From Euryarchaeota archaeon UBA229 (lineage in GTDB: Archaea; Thermoplasmatota; Poseidoniia; Poseidoniales; Poseidoniaceae), in assembly GCA_002505355.1 (NCBI GenBank), contig DAUW01000131.1:1-44644 (forward strand): a stretch of DNA of 44,644 nt, in the 5' to 3' direction. How positions within the stretch are numbered: the stretch's first letter is position 1; each line of letters begins with the position of its first letter. Position numbers and translations under genes: made by a program. The notes under the pieces were generated by a model. That model saw only the letters and a list, made by a program, of their open reading frames with translations. It did not search any database and was not told where the DNA came from. Below are positions 23,105 to 31,755 of the stretch, one piece after another.

Positions 23105-25759
23105 GTGGTGAGTCTGTTGTCGAAGAGAACAATGATGGACCAATTCATGGAAATCAAACGGGAACATCCAGGAACGATATTGTTTTTTAGAATGGGTGAT
23201 TTTTATGAATTGTTCCATGAGGATGCCGAGATTGCTGCACCTGTCTTGGGTTTAGCCCTTACATCCAGAGATAAGAATGCGGAAAACCCCATTCCAATGG
23301 CTGGCTTCCCTTGGCACGCACTAGAAGACAATTTACGAATCATGCTGAAGGCAGGGTTCAAAGTCACAGTTGCAGAACAAGAACAGCAACTGCGTGAGGG
23401 AGCTAAGTTACTTGAACGGGTGGTTACAAGAATATACACACCAGGTAGCCTATATGAAGAGTCGCTGCTTAATTCAAACGAAAGATCTGTGCTGTGTTCG
23501 ATAGTTCTCGGTAAATCCTCATTGAGTATGGCGGTAATCGATTCGTCAACAGGAGAATCATGGGCCTCTACCTGGTTTGATAACGAACGCTTCAGCAGCC
23601 TTCAGGACGAATTGTTACGATGGAATCCGGCAGAGATTGTGATATCTCCAAAAGATGCTGAAAACGATGAGTTGTGCACTATTTTTGCTAATTTAAACGA
23701 TTGTGTAATATCCCAACACAGTGTCAATAAAAAGCGGCGAATCGAACGTTTAGAGGCTATTTTACAGGTTTCCGATTTAGGCCACCTAGACCTGGATAGT
23801 TCACCGTTATCAATTGAAGCAGCAGGATTTGCCGCTGACTACTTAGCCGAAGTACACTTCAAGGACGACATACCATTACGCGACTTACAAATCGTTGAAG
23901 AGACCGGTCACCTAGTGGTCGACCAAACAACTCTTCGTAATCTTGAGATTACCACAACACTATCTGGCGAATATGATGGTAGCCTAATTTCGAGTATGAA
24001 TTATTGCCGAACAGCAATGGGCCGAAGGCTAATGAAAACCTGGTTACTCAGACCACTACACCAGATTGATGCCATCGAATTGAGGCATAATGCAGTTAAG
24101 GTACTAAAGTCGTCCTCAAAACGCCTGGATTTGCTTAGACAAAGCTTGAACGGGCTGCGTGATTTAGAAAGATTATCAACTCAGCTTGCCTATAACCGAA
24201 GCAATGCAAGAGATCTTCAAGCTACTGCTCTGGCACTTGAACGAATGCCTGCCATTATGCAGATATGTCGTGAAACGGATAATCTGCTTTTGTCTCATTT
24301 AAGCGATGGACTAATCGATTTATCCGATCTTGCCGAGAGTATTATTAGAACTCTAAATGATGACTTACCGCTTGGGTTGAGAGACGGCCAAATAATAAGG
24401 GACGGTGTTGATGAAGGGCTAGATGAATTGCGTGTTATCGCAGCTGAAGGTTATGAATGGTTTAGGACTCTTGAAATTAGCCTGCGTAACGAGCTTAACA
24501 TCCCTAACTTAAAACTCAAGATGAATAGACAGATTGGCTGGTTCATTGAAGTGACAAACTCACATCTCGATAAGGTTCCAACGGACTGGATAAGGAAGCA
24601 ACAAATGACCAATGGCTCAAGGTTTACTACGGAAGAAATCATTGAAAGGGACAACCTGCTGATGACGGCAGACTCAAAGATAAAACAACTGGAATATCAA
24701 CTATTCCAAAATCTCCGAGACGAGTGTCGTAAGCATTCGACTTCTTTGGCAACTATTGCCGGTAAAGTCGCCGCAATAGACGTATTGCAATGTTTCGCAA
24801 CAGTTGCTCGAAAAAGAAACTGGACCAAACCAAAAATGGTTGATGATTCAACTATTAGCATCAAGCAATCTAGGCACCCAGTATTAGAACAAGACCTCGG
24901 TTTCGTCGCCAATGATATATCGATGGACAAACATAACAGATTTTTACTAATTACTGGACCAAACATGGGTGGTAAGTCAACCTACCTTAGAACCGCAGCG
25001 CTAATTTCCATTCTGGCGCAGTCGGGAAGTTATGTGCCAGCAGAAGCGGCAAAACTTGGATTAGTTGACCGTATATTTACCAGAGTTGGTGCGAGCGACG
25101 ATTTGAAACGTGGACGGTCAACGTTCATGATGGAGATGATTGAAGTAGCCCACATATTGAGGAAAGCAAGCAATAACTCACTTGTTTTATTAGATGAAAT
25201 CGGCAGGGGTACCTCAACATTTGATGGCTTGTCGATTGCTTGGTCTGTTACTGAAGATATTTGCAATAGATTAGGATGCAGGACGTTATTCGCCACCCAC
25301 TACCACCAGCTAGTGGGCCTAGAAGAGGACATAGCCACACTGAAGAATATTCATGTCCAAGTATCACAGTCTGATGGGAAGCTGAAGTTTCTACATACTA
25401 TTGCAGATGGACCTTGTGATGATTCTTATGGAATACAGGTTGCTGCCTTAGCCGGCTTACCAAGAGGAGTTGTTGAAAGAGCCACAGACTTACTACAGTT
25501 CCTAGAAAAACAAGCATATGGAGCAAAGGCAGGAGATTCCGCCTCACCGTCGGCTAGAGAGGTTGGGCAAACTAGCCTTATGGGTTATTTCGCCGCCGCA
25601 TCACTAGCCAAGTCACAGACTGACCGGAAATCTTCTTCCATTGAAGATACCAAATTATACTCTTATCTGAATGGTCTGAATGTTGATAATATGTCTCCCA
25701 AGGAGGCAATGAATGCCCTTTACGAAGCAAAATCACTGATGGAGGACTACCATGGATAG
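23105..25759 (+). CDS. mutS: DNA mismatch repair protein MutS (MutS1)
   Basis: This protein recognises mismatches and small loops and hands off to MutL. The N-terminal mismatch-reading motif is present as MGDFYELF (Phe33-x-Glu35), so it is a true MutS1, not the MutS2/MutS5 type found in some archaea. The C-terminal ATPase shows TGPNMGGKSTYLRTAA (from Gly618), RSTFMMEM, LDEIGRGTSTFDGLSIAW and FATHYHQL. The frame is open back to TTG 23072, but bacterial MutS aligns from about MMDQFMEIK; GTG 23105 or ATG 23132 are the likely starts. Length (about 880) is normal. mutL overlaps its 3' end by 8 bases. Probably of bacterial descent. Confidence 0.95.
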   Translation: MVSLLSKRTMMDQFMEIKREHPGTILFFRMGDFYELFHEDAEIAAPVLGLALTSRDKNAENPIPMAGFPWHALEDNLRIMLKAGFKVTVAEQEQQLREGAKLLERVVTRIYTPGSLYEESLLNSNERSVLCSIVLGKSSLSMAVIDSSTGESWASTWFDNERFSSLQDELLRWNPAEIVISPKDAENDELCTIFANLNDCVISQHSVNKKRRIERLEAILQVSDLGHLDLDSSPLSIEAAGFAADYLAEVHFKDDIPLRDLQIVEETGHLVVDQTTLRNLEITTTLSGEYDGSLISSMNYCRTAMGRRLMKTWLLRPLHQIDAIELRHNAVKVLKSSSKRLDLLRQSLNGLRDLERLSTQLAYNRSNARDLQATALALERMPAIMQICRETDNLLLSHLSDGLIDLSDLAESIIRTLNDDLPLGLRDGQIIRDGVDEGLDELRVIAAEGYEWFRTLEISLRNELNIPNLKLKMNRQIGWFIEVTNSHLDKVPTDWIRKQQMTNGSRFTTEEIIERDNLLMTADSKIKQLEYQLFQNLRDECRKHSTSLATIAGKVAAIDVLQCFATVARKRNWTKPKMVDDSTISIKQSRHPVLEQDLGFVANDISMDKHNRFLLITGPNMGGKSTYLRTAALISILAQSGSYVPAEAAKLGLVDRIFTRVGASDDLKRGRSTFMMEMIEVAHILRKASNNSLVLLDEIGRGTSTFDGLSIAWSVTEDICNRLGCRTLFATHYHQLVGLEEDIATLKNIHVQVSQSDGKLKFLHTIADGPCDDSYGIQVAALAGLPRGVVERATDLLQFLEKQAYGAKAGDSASPSAREVGQTSLMGYFAAASLAKSQTDRKSSSIEDTKLYSYLNGLNVDNMSPKEAMNALYEAKSLMEDYHG

Positions 25760-27725
25760 TAAACCGAGAATAATTCAATTAGATGATGAGACAATAGGTC
25801 ACATTGCTGCTGGGGAGGTTGTGGAAAGACCCGCTCAAGTAGTTAAGGAACTGTTAGAAAATTGCCTAGATGCACAATCAAGTCAAATCGATATTGTGAT
25901 TGAAAACGGTGGTTTTGATTGTATTACGATAACAGATAACGGCCGTGGTATTGATGAAGCAGATATTGGCCTGTCTGTCGATCGTCACGCTACCTCCAAA
26001 TTGAACTCATTTGATGATTTGAATGAGATATACACCATGGGTTTTCGCGGTGAGGCGTTAGCCAGTATAGGCATGGTTTCCGAGTTGAGCGTTGCCAGTA
26101 AGACTCGGGAGGGGGTTGGAAAAATTGTGTTTGTAGATTATGGAAAAAAAGGCAAGATAGAGCCACACGGGATGTCTTTTGGCACGACAGTCACCGTACG
26201 AAACCTGTTTAAAAATACCCCCGCAAGGCTCTCTTTTCAGAGACGACCCGCGACTGAGAATAGTAAGATTGTCGACGTAATTGTATCACACGCAATTGCC
26301 AATAATTCCGTCGGATTCAAACTTGTCTCTGACGAAAAAACCATCCTAAATATTCCAGCCTCAGAAACGACGGCAGATAGGCTGTACGACATTCTTGGCG
26401 GCCAAGCCTCTCAACTGATTGAGTTAAATTCGCCAATTCAAGACAGCAATGTTCCGGGAACCGAGCAATGGACAGGTTGGATAAGCACTCCAGATATTAC
26501 CCGTGGCAAAGGGGACGAAATCTACATCTTAATCAATGATCGTCCGGTTGCCTCCGGACCATTTCATCAGGCAATTAAGCGAGGTTATAAAACAAGATTA
26601 ATGCAGGGCAGACACCCAATTGCAGTATTATCACTGACTTTACCTGCATCAGAGGTAGATGTCAATGTACACCCAACAAAGCGAGAAGTTCGGCTCAAAC
26701 ATTCATGGCGAGTCTTGGAAAGACTGGAACGTGCTATCGCTTTCACACTCGAGGATGTTATAACAAATGTGGAGCCAGATGGCAGCATTATTGGGATTAC
26801 ATCAGCAAAACAGAATGTTAAGTCAATAGGCGAATCGTTGGAAAATAGAGGTATTCATTCGGAGATGGGAAGTAAAATCGACGCAGCGCAGAGTGATGTA
26901 CCAGCGTGGGCACTTGCTGCAGGAACCCAACTTAACCTTACGGGAATCAAGGCCAAAGAACCAGTCAAAGTTGTAAAACCACGCCCAGTTTCAACCTCAG
27001 AGAGACCGCAAGAAACCTTACCAGGATTACCTGAAAGACCTGTTTCTCCTGCGCTATCAAGCGCAGAGAGAGCTATTCACAGACATGCTGGCAGCAGCAC
27101 ACCAATCTCCCCACTGGAGGAAGAAGAATTACGCGGGATGGAGAATATCATTCCGCACATGGAACCTCTGGCTCAGTTTGCTGACTCTTACATTATAGTC
27201 CAATCCAATGATGAGTTACTACTTATCGACCAACATGCTCTACATGAGAGAGTTAGATATGAACGGTTGAAACGTTCCGAACGCGAGTGGTCAGCTCAAA
27301 GTCTCATCACTCCGATTGAAATTTCACTAGGTCCTGTTCAAATTGAAATAGTCAAATCCTCTATAGAAAACATAACTAAATTGGGTTTCAAACTAAATCA
27401 CACGGGGACTAACATAACTATTTCATCATACCCACTGTTTATCAAGGGACAAGATATTGAGCAGATTTTTAGGGATTTATTGCAGGATTTAGGTGACGAC
27501 GGCGGACCGCTTGAAACATTAGAAAATTTACGAGTTCACATGGCTTTGATGAATGCATGTCGAGGGGCAATAAAAGCCAATCAAAAATTGACTATCGCTG
27601 AGATGCGTAGACTGATTGATGACATGAGAAAAATTCCCAACCCGTGGGCCTGTATTCACGGCAGGCCCACAGCACTTAGAATAAATATCGACTCATTAGA
27701 TCATCATTTTGGCCGAGATGGATAA
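25752..27725 (+). CDS. mutL: DNA mismatch repair protein MutL with endonuclease motif
   Basis: A GHKL ATPase that couples MutS to excision. The N-terminal ATP site is seen as HIAAGEVVERPAQVVKELLEN, ITDNGRGID and TMGFRGEALASIG. The C-terminal metal-dependent nicking motif DQHA-x2-E-x4-E is complete (DQHALHERVRYE from residue 493), with the ACRGAIKAN block and CIHGRPT (Cys634) that complete the site. It should therefore cut DNA itself, in line with the absence of mutH here. ATG 25752 follows GGAGGACTACC, and the first 8 bases overlap mutS. A Pro-rich linker (about 390-460) separates the two halves. Length 657 is normal. Confidence 0.95.
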   Translation: MDSKPRIIQLDDETIGHIAAGEVVERPAQVVKELLENCLDAQSSQIDIVIENGGFDCITITDNGRGIDEADIGLSVDRHATSKLNSFDDLNEIYTMGFRGEALASIGMVSELSVASKTREGVGKIVFVDYGKKGKIEPHGMSFGTTVTVRNLFKNTPARLSFQRRPATENSKIVDVIVSHAIANNSVGFKLVSDEKTILNIPASETTADRLYDILGGQASQLIELNSPIQDSNVPGTEQWTGWISTPDITRGKGDEIYILINDRPVASGPFHQAIKRGYKTRLMQGRHPIAVLSLTLPASEVDVNVHPTKREVRLKHSWRVLERLERAIAFTLEDVITNVEPDGSIIGITSAKQNVKSIGESLENRGIHSEMGSKIDAAQSDVPAWALAAGTQLNLTGIKAKEPVKVVKPRPVSTSERPQETLPGLPERPVSPALSSAERAIHRHAGSSTPISPLEEEELRGMENIIPHMEPLAQFADSYIIVQSNDELLLIDQHALHERVRYERLKRSEREWSAQSLITPIEISLGPVQIEIVKSSIENITKLGFKLNHTGTNITISSYPLFIKGQDIEQIFRDLLQDLGDDGGPLETLENLRVHMALMNACRGAIKANQKLTIAEMRRLIDDMRKIPNPWACIHGRPTALRINIDSLDHHFGRDG

Positions 27726-27729
27726 TCAA

Positions 27730-29049
27730 CTATTCCAAGCCAAGACGCCGCATGAATTCTTCATCAGCAATTGAGTGTAGGCCTTTGCCAATCAGTTCCC
27801 CACCGAATTTGGTCATTAGGAGTACTGCAGTCATGAATAGTCTGTGATCATTATGGCAGTTTACTGCTTGCTGCGGAGATTTAGGCACTTGTCCTCCATC
27901 AATTACCAGACCATCGCCATCAATTGTTACAGTCAAGCCAAACAATCCAAGGAGTTCAACGGTTTTTTCGATTCTATTGCTCTCTTTGTAAATCGTATGA
28001 GAGATACCAAATATTCTGCCGCCGCCTGAAATTGCTAACATGGCTGATAGTGGAGTTATTAGATCGTTACAATCGGTCAAATCGTAAATCGCATAGTCAG
28101 AATCACTAATGTTGGTAATTGTGTTGCCATCCCAACTTATCCCTAGAGATGGTGCCATTTCATGCAATAACTCGTTGCCCAATAAATCGTGTATGTTGGG
28201 CCAATTGAACAAATTGACTGGACAATTGTGTAATTTTGCCAGCAAAATGGCAAAGCTAGCGATTGATGAATCTCCCGGTATCAGATACTCATTGTTGAGT
28301 GTCGGTGCCCATTTAGGCAAATCGAAACTAGCTTCACGCTGCGTAATGTTTGCACCGCATTCATTACACAATCTTTGCGTGAGCATGAAGTGTTTGTTCG
28401 AAACAGTTTCTCCGGTGATGTTCAATGTAACATCACAGGGGAATAGGGCACTAGCAATCATCAAAGAAGTCAATGGTTGGCTAGATTTACTACAATCAAC
28501 GACGATGGTTTTGTGTGAGGTTTCCCCGCCAAACCACGGACCCTGAACGTTGATAGGAAGATATCGCTGCGTGACCTTTTCTGCTATGACTTTTGATTGC
28601 TGTAGTGATGCGAGAATTGCCCCATTATTTCGGTTTGACAACGACTCATCTCCGGCAATAATCACCGACTCCTTCATTGATGCCACCAAGCCAATAATTA
28701 TGCGTAGTGCTGTCCCAGAGTTTCCACAGAAAACTTCTGGATGTAGTTTGGTGAAACCTTGGTCACCGATACCGTTAATTGTGAATTTTGCGCCATCATC
28801 TGTCCCTACCTCACTAACATTCACTCCCAAGCTTTGCAGTGAACTTATCATTGATTTAATGTCACTACCGATACTGCCTTTGACCAATAAATCAGTCGTA
28901 CCTTTATTGATCGAGGATATTGCTAATAATCTAATCATGTGGCTTTTTGATGGTGGCAAATAATAGTCGACAGATTCAAAATTGGTTTTTGGTATAACTA
29001 CGCGACCCGTGAATGACTTTTCAATCGGCCTATCCCGCTGGTCACTCAC
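27730..29049 (-). CDS. aroA: 3-phosphoshikimate 1-carboxyvinyltransferase (EPSP synthase)
   Basis: The sixth shikimate-pathway enzyme, joining PEP and shikimate-3-phosphate. The N-terminal YYLPPSKSHMIRLLAISS (PEP/S3P lysine and arginine) and the FCGNSGTALRIIIGL block are diagnostic. IPGDSSIASFAILLAKL and the C-terminal NCHNDHRLFMTAVLLM with GLHSIADEEFMRRL complete the fold; at 439 residues it has normal length. The start is GTG 29049, only 28 bases from the divergent moaA ATG, so the two promoters must overlap; a later start is possible, since the conserved part begins near residue 14. It converges on mutL with a 4-base gap. No other aro gene is present. Confidence 0.93.
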   Translation of the reverse strand: MSDQRDRPIEKSFTGRVVIPKTNFESVDYYLPPSKSHMIRLLAISSINKGTTDLLVKGSIGSDIKSMISSLQSLGVNVSEVGTDDGAKFTINGIGDQGFTKLHPEVFCGNSGTALRIIIGLVASMKESVIIAGDESLSNRNNGAILASLQQSKVIAEKVTQRYLPINVQGPWFGGETSHKTIVVDCSKSSQPLTSLMIASALFPCDVTLNITGETVSNKHFMLTQRLCNECGANITQREASFDLPKWAPTLNNEYLIPGDSSIASFAILLAKLHNCPVNLFNWPNIHDLLGNELLHEMAPSLGISWDGNTITNISDSDYAIYDLTDCNDLITPLSAMLAISGGGRIFGISHTIYKESNRIEKTVELLGLFGLTVTIDGDGLVIDGGQVPKSPQQAVNCHNDHRLFMTAVLLMTKFGGELIGKGLHSIADEEFMRRLGLE

Positions 29050-29050
29050 A

Positions 29051-29058
29051 TATTATCC
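29051..29058 (+). promoter_or_regulatory. TATA-like box of moaA in the 28-base divergent gap
   Basis: TATTATCC lies 20-27 bases before ATG 29078 and supports a leaderless moaA message. It almost touches the aroA start codon on the other strand. Confidence 0.35.
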
Positions 29059-29077
29059 TAGAACTCATTAATCATCA

Positions 29078-30124
29078 ATGCTTGTAAAACAGTTGAATAA
29101 CCTCAAACAAGTAGTCATCTTCATGACGGCAGATTCCCTCGGTAGGCCACTGAAGGATTTGCGTATATCTATAACCGATAGATGTAACTTCAGATGCGAT
29201 TACTGTATGCCACCTGAAAAATTTGGGCTTGGATATGAGTTCTTACCTCGAAGTGAAATATTAAGTTTTGAAGATATCATTTTACTAGTAAAAGCAATGC
29301 TGCCATTAGGATTAGAAAAAGTAAGAATTACCGGTGGTGAACCGTTACTGCGAAAAGGTATTGAGAAGTTAATTTCAATGATTAGAGAGTGTGATTATGG
29401 CTTGGATATTGCATTAACAACCAACGGCAGTCTGTTGAGTAAATTTGCGAGAAAACTTGCTGTTTCGGGATTGGATCGAGTGACCATTAGTCTCGATGCG
29501 ATTGATGATGACATTGTCCAAGATATCTCAAATTCTAATATCGGCTCAAATGATATAATCTCAGGCGTTAAATCCGCAATAGATGCGGGTCTAGCCGTCA
29601 AGATAAACACTGTAATAATCAGAAACTACAATGAGAATCAAATCGTTCCTATTGTCAAGGAATTCTATAGATTGGGTGTTATAGTAAGATTCATTGAATA
29701 TATGGATGTTGGTGGAACTAAAGATTGGAATCCTGAACAGGTAGTATTTGGCGATGAAATACGTTCAATAATTGCCAAAGATTATGGAGAATTAGTTCCA
29801 GTTAAACCAGAAAAATACGGTGAAGTTGCTAACCGATGGGCTTTGAGTGATGGATATCAGATTGGCTTTATTGAATCAATATCAAAGCCATTCTGTCAAT
29901 CCTGTACACGCGCAAGAATCGCTGCCAACGGAAAACTGTACACCTGCCTTTTTGCTGAGCGTGGTCATGATCTAAAATCCCTTATCAAACTAGGGGCCAA
30001 CGTCGGTGATTTGCAAGCTGCCATCAGTAAGATATGGTTTAACCGTGATGATAAGTACTCTGAAATCCGTCATCTAAACAATCTTGATAAGACGCCTGTT
30101 GAGATGCATTTTATCGGTGGTTAA
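29078..30124 (+). CDS. moaA: GTP 3',8-cyclase MoaA (molybdenum cofactor biosynthesis)
   Basis: A radical SAM enzyme making the first molybdopterin intermediate from GTP. The SAM cluster motif is CNFRCDYC (Cys36, 40, 43), with RITGGEPLLRKG as the GGEP motif. The second 4Fe-4S site that binds GTP is CQSC at 273-276 with Cys290. The protein ends FIGG, the conserved C-terminal Gly-Gly needed for activity. Residues 1-15 precede the usual start; ATG 29123 is an alternative, but ATG 29078 has a TATA-like box at the right distance. Its stop overlaps the stop of the convergent pilin gene. No other moa gene is in the window; the GG-ending carrier at 15.5 kb could be a MoaD. Confidence 0.93.
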   Translation: MLVKQLNNLKQVVIFMTADSLGRPLKDLRISITDRCNFRCDYCMPPEKFGLGYEFLPRSEILSFEDIILLVKAMLPLGLEKVRITGGEPLLRKGIEKLISMIRECDYGLDIALTTNGSLLSKFARKLAVSGLDRVTISLDAIDDDIVQDISNSNIGSNDIISGVKSAIDAGLAVKINTVIIRNYNENQIVPIVKEFYRLGVIVRFIEYMDVGGTKDWNPEQVVFGDEIRSIIAKDYGELVPVKPEKYGEVANRWALSDGYQIGFIESISKPFCQSCTRARIAANGKLYTCLFAERGHDLKSLIKLGANVGDLQAAISKIWFNRDDKYSEIRHLNNLDKTPVEMHFIGG

Positions 30125-30615
30125 TTTTCAATGATAACCAGTTTGACATCAAACAGTAATACATCTGAACTTCGGTCAATCAATTTCATACTCCAAGTTC
30201 CATCTTTAGCACCTAAGGTTTCCGAATCGATAACAAAATAATCTCCTTGCGTTACTGAGTAGCCTGCATCGCGGTCATGAAAAGATATGTTTGAGCCAAT
30301 TGCCCCGTAGACATCAGGTTCATCAACAAAACCGCGGTGCTCTCTTGAATTCAAATCCGCTTCGTTATAGACTTGAAATTCCAATCTAGCAGGATCAAGA
30401 GCCTGGTCGAGGCTGGTAATCCTGACTACGTGAAAGCCATTTGATAATCCCTTAACGCTGACTGTCACATCTGGTTCAGATTTTTCAACTGAATTTATTG
30501 CACCTTGCATCATGACAAAAACCATACTTGAAAGCATGACTGTAATCGCTAGTAACAAGACGGTAGCAATCACCGGGCTCACCGCCTCATCATCAAGAGC
30601 TTGGCGATTGTCCAT
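30121..30615 (-). CDS. Archaeal type IV pilin-like protein
   Basis: A 164-residue secreted subunit. The N terminus DDEAVSPVIATVLLLAITVM is the standard archaeal pilin/archaellin segment: a charged leader, then a processing site for a PibD/FlaK-type peptidase just before AVSPVIATVL, then about 20 hydrophobic residues for filament packing. The C-terminal part is beta-rich (VTVSVKGLSNGFHVVRITSL, GDYFVIDSETLGAKDGTWSM). It stands alone, but the window also holds a type IV pilus ATPase and two T2SF membrane proteins (35.4-38.0 kb) that could assemble it. Its stop overlaps that of moaA. An archaellin is less likely, as no fla/arl genes are nearby. Confidence 0.85.
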   Translation of the reverse strand: MDNRQALDDEAVSPVIATVLLLAITVMLSSMVFVMMQGAINSVEKSEPDVTVSVKGLSNGFHVVRITSLDQALDPARLEFQVYNEADLNSREHRGFVDEPDVYGAIGSNISFHDRDAGYSVTQGDYFVIDSETLGAKDGTWSMKLIDRSSDVLLFDVKLVIIEN

Positions 30616-30694
30616 GGAATACCGTGCACATCATCTGACTTGAATCAACCGGCTGATTTCAAGTACATACTATTACTTGTGAGTATTAACCTGG

Positions 30695-31672
30695 TTACAG
30701 TTTTCTGGTTGTGGCATATTCTGCCACATTTTCTAGTAGTAACTTGGCATTAGATTTGGGAAAGACTTTCAGGTGATTAATCGCTCTTTCAAAATGATTG
30801 TTGATGAGTATTTTTGTATAATTAAAACTGTCAGATTTCTCTAATAATTGAATCAACTCATCTAGCAATTCATCGCTGAAGTCATTGATTATCTCTGCCA
30901 ATCGTTCCCGATTTTTACCATGAGACAATGTTAGTGAGTGGATCAGTGGTAAGGTCATCTTGCCCTCATGAACATCTGTTCCACGCGGTTTACCAATTTG
31001 GTCATCACCTAGTAAATCAAGCAAGTCGTCTACAAGCTGGTATGCGATACCAATTTCATTACCAAATTCTTCCAGTGCGTGTAACTGTTCGGCTGAGGCA
31101 TTAGCAACTATCCCAGCACTGCGACAACCGGATGCAAAAGGACCCGCAGTCTTACCTTTGACTATGCTGATGTAATCTTCAGGTGAGGTTTTGAGATTTT
31201 GAATATGGTCGATTTGCGAAAATTCAGACACCGCTATGCTGGAGCAACAGTTCGCTATGTTGGATACAATATCTTGATTATACTGACCGCCTAAGGCATA
31301 ACCTTGGACAAACAACCAATCTCCAGCGATTATTGCTTTTGACAAACCGGCTGTTTCGTGGATTGTGGGGATACCTCTGCGGTGAGTAGCCCCGTCATTA
31401 ATATCATCGTGAACTAGAGTGGCAGTGTGAAGGAACTCAAAAGCCATGGCTAACGGCATAATTTTTGATAGGTCTCTACCACCTGCAATTTCATATGATA
31501 AACACATCATAATCGGTCTCAAACGCTTACCGCCAGCCAGTAAAATTCTTCCGGATAATTCTACAACTTCGCCAGAATCTATCCTTGAAGCTATCATCTC
31601 TTCTAACGCCGTATCAATCTGTTGACGCAGTGACTCTAGCCCTTGCTCAACTACTGACTGAATGCGCGCCAT
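30695..31672 (-). CDS. Polyprenyl (geranylgeranyl) diphosphate synthase
   Basis: This enzyme elongates allylic diphosphates with IPP for archaeal lipids and carotenoids. Both Asp-rich motifs are present: HDDINDGATHRRG (Asp89, 90, 93) and QLVDDLLDLLGD (Asp215, 216, 219). The residues four and five before the first Asp are Thr85 and Ala84; small residues there usually allow C20 or longer products, so GGPP is more likely than FPP. KGKTAGPF and the GGKRLRP block complete the site. Length is 325. The ATG lies inside a perfect inverted repeat (31669-31687). A product of C20 would feed the phytoene synthase at the left edge. Confidence 0.92.
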   Translation of the reverse strand: MARIQSVVEQGLESLRQQIDTALEEMIASRIDSGEVVELSGRILLAGGKRLRPIMMCLSYEIAGGRDLSKIMPLAMAFEFLHTATLVHDDINDGATHRRGIPTIHETAGLSKAIIAGDWLFVQGYALGGQYNQDIVSNIANCCSSIAVSEFSQIDHIQNLKTSPEDYISIVKGKTAGPFASGCRSAGIVANASAEQLHALEEFGNEIGIAYQLVDDLLDLLGDDQIGKPRGTDVHEGKMTLPLIHSLTLSHGKNRERLAEIINDFSDELLDELIQLLEKSDSFNYTKILINNHFERAINHLKVFPKSNAKLLLENVAEYATTRKL

Positions 31673-31687
31673 GTGTCAACCACATGG
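31669..31687. promoter_or_regulatory. Inverted repeat CCATGTG-n5-CACATGG over the prenyl synthase start
   Basis: A perfect 7-base dyad with a 5-base centre covers the start codon of the prenyl synthase gene. As DNA it has the shape of a dimeric regulator site; as RNA it would hide the start codon in a stem. It lies 69 bases from the divergent HemC-like gene. Confidence 0.4.
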
Positions 31688-31755
31688 GGTGCCCTTCTTA
31701 ACCAATGGTCTACGCCCGTAAATCGTTCGGATTAGTCCGAGCCGAGGTAATTTAG

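Noticed and set aside
28109..28963. Two plus-strand frames of 145 and 137 residues
   Set aside because: Antisense to aroA, which is complete and recognised.
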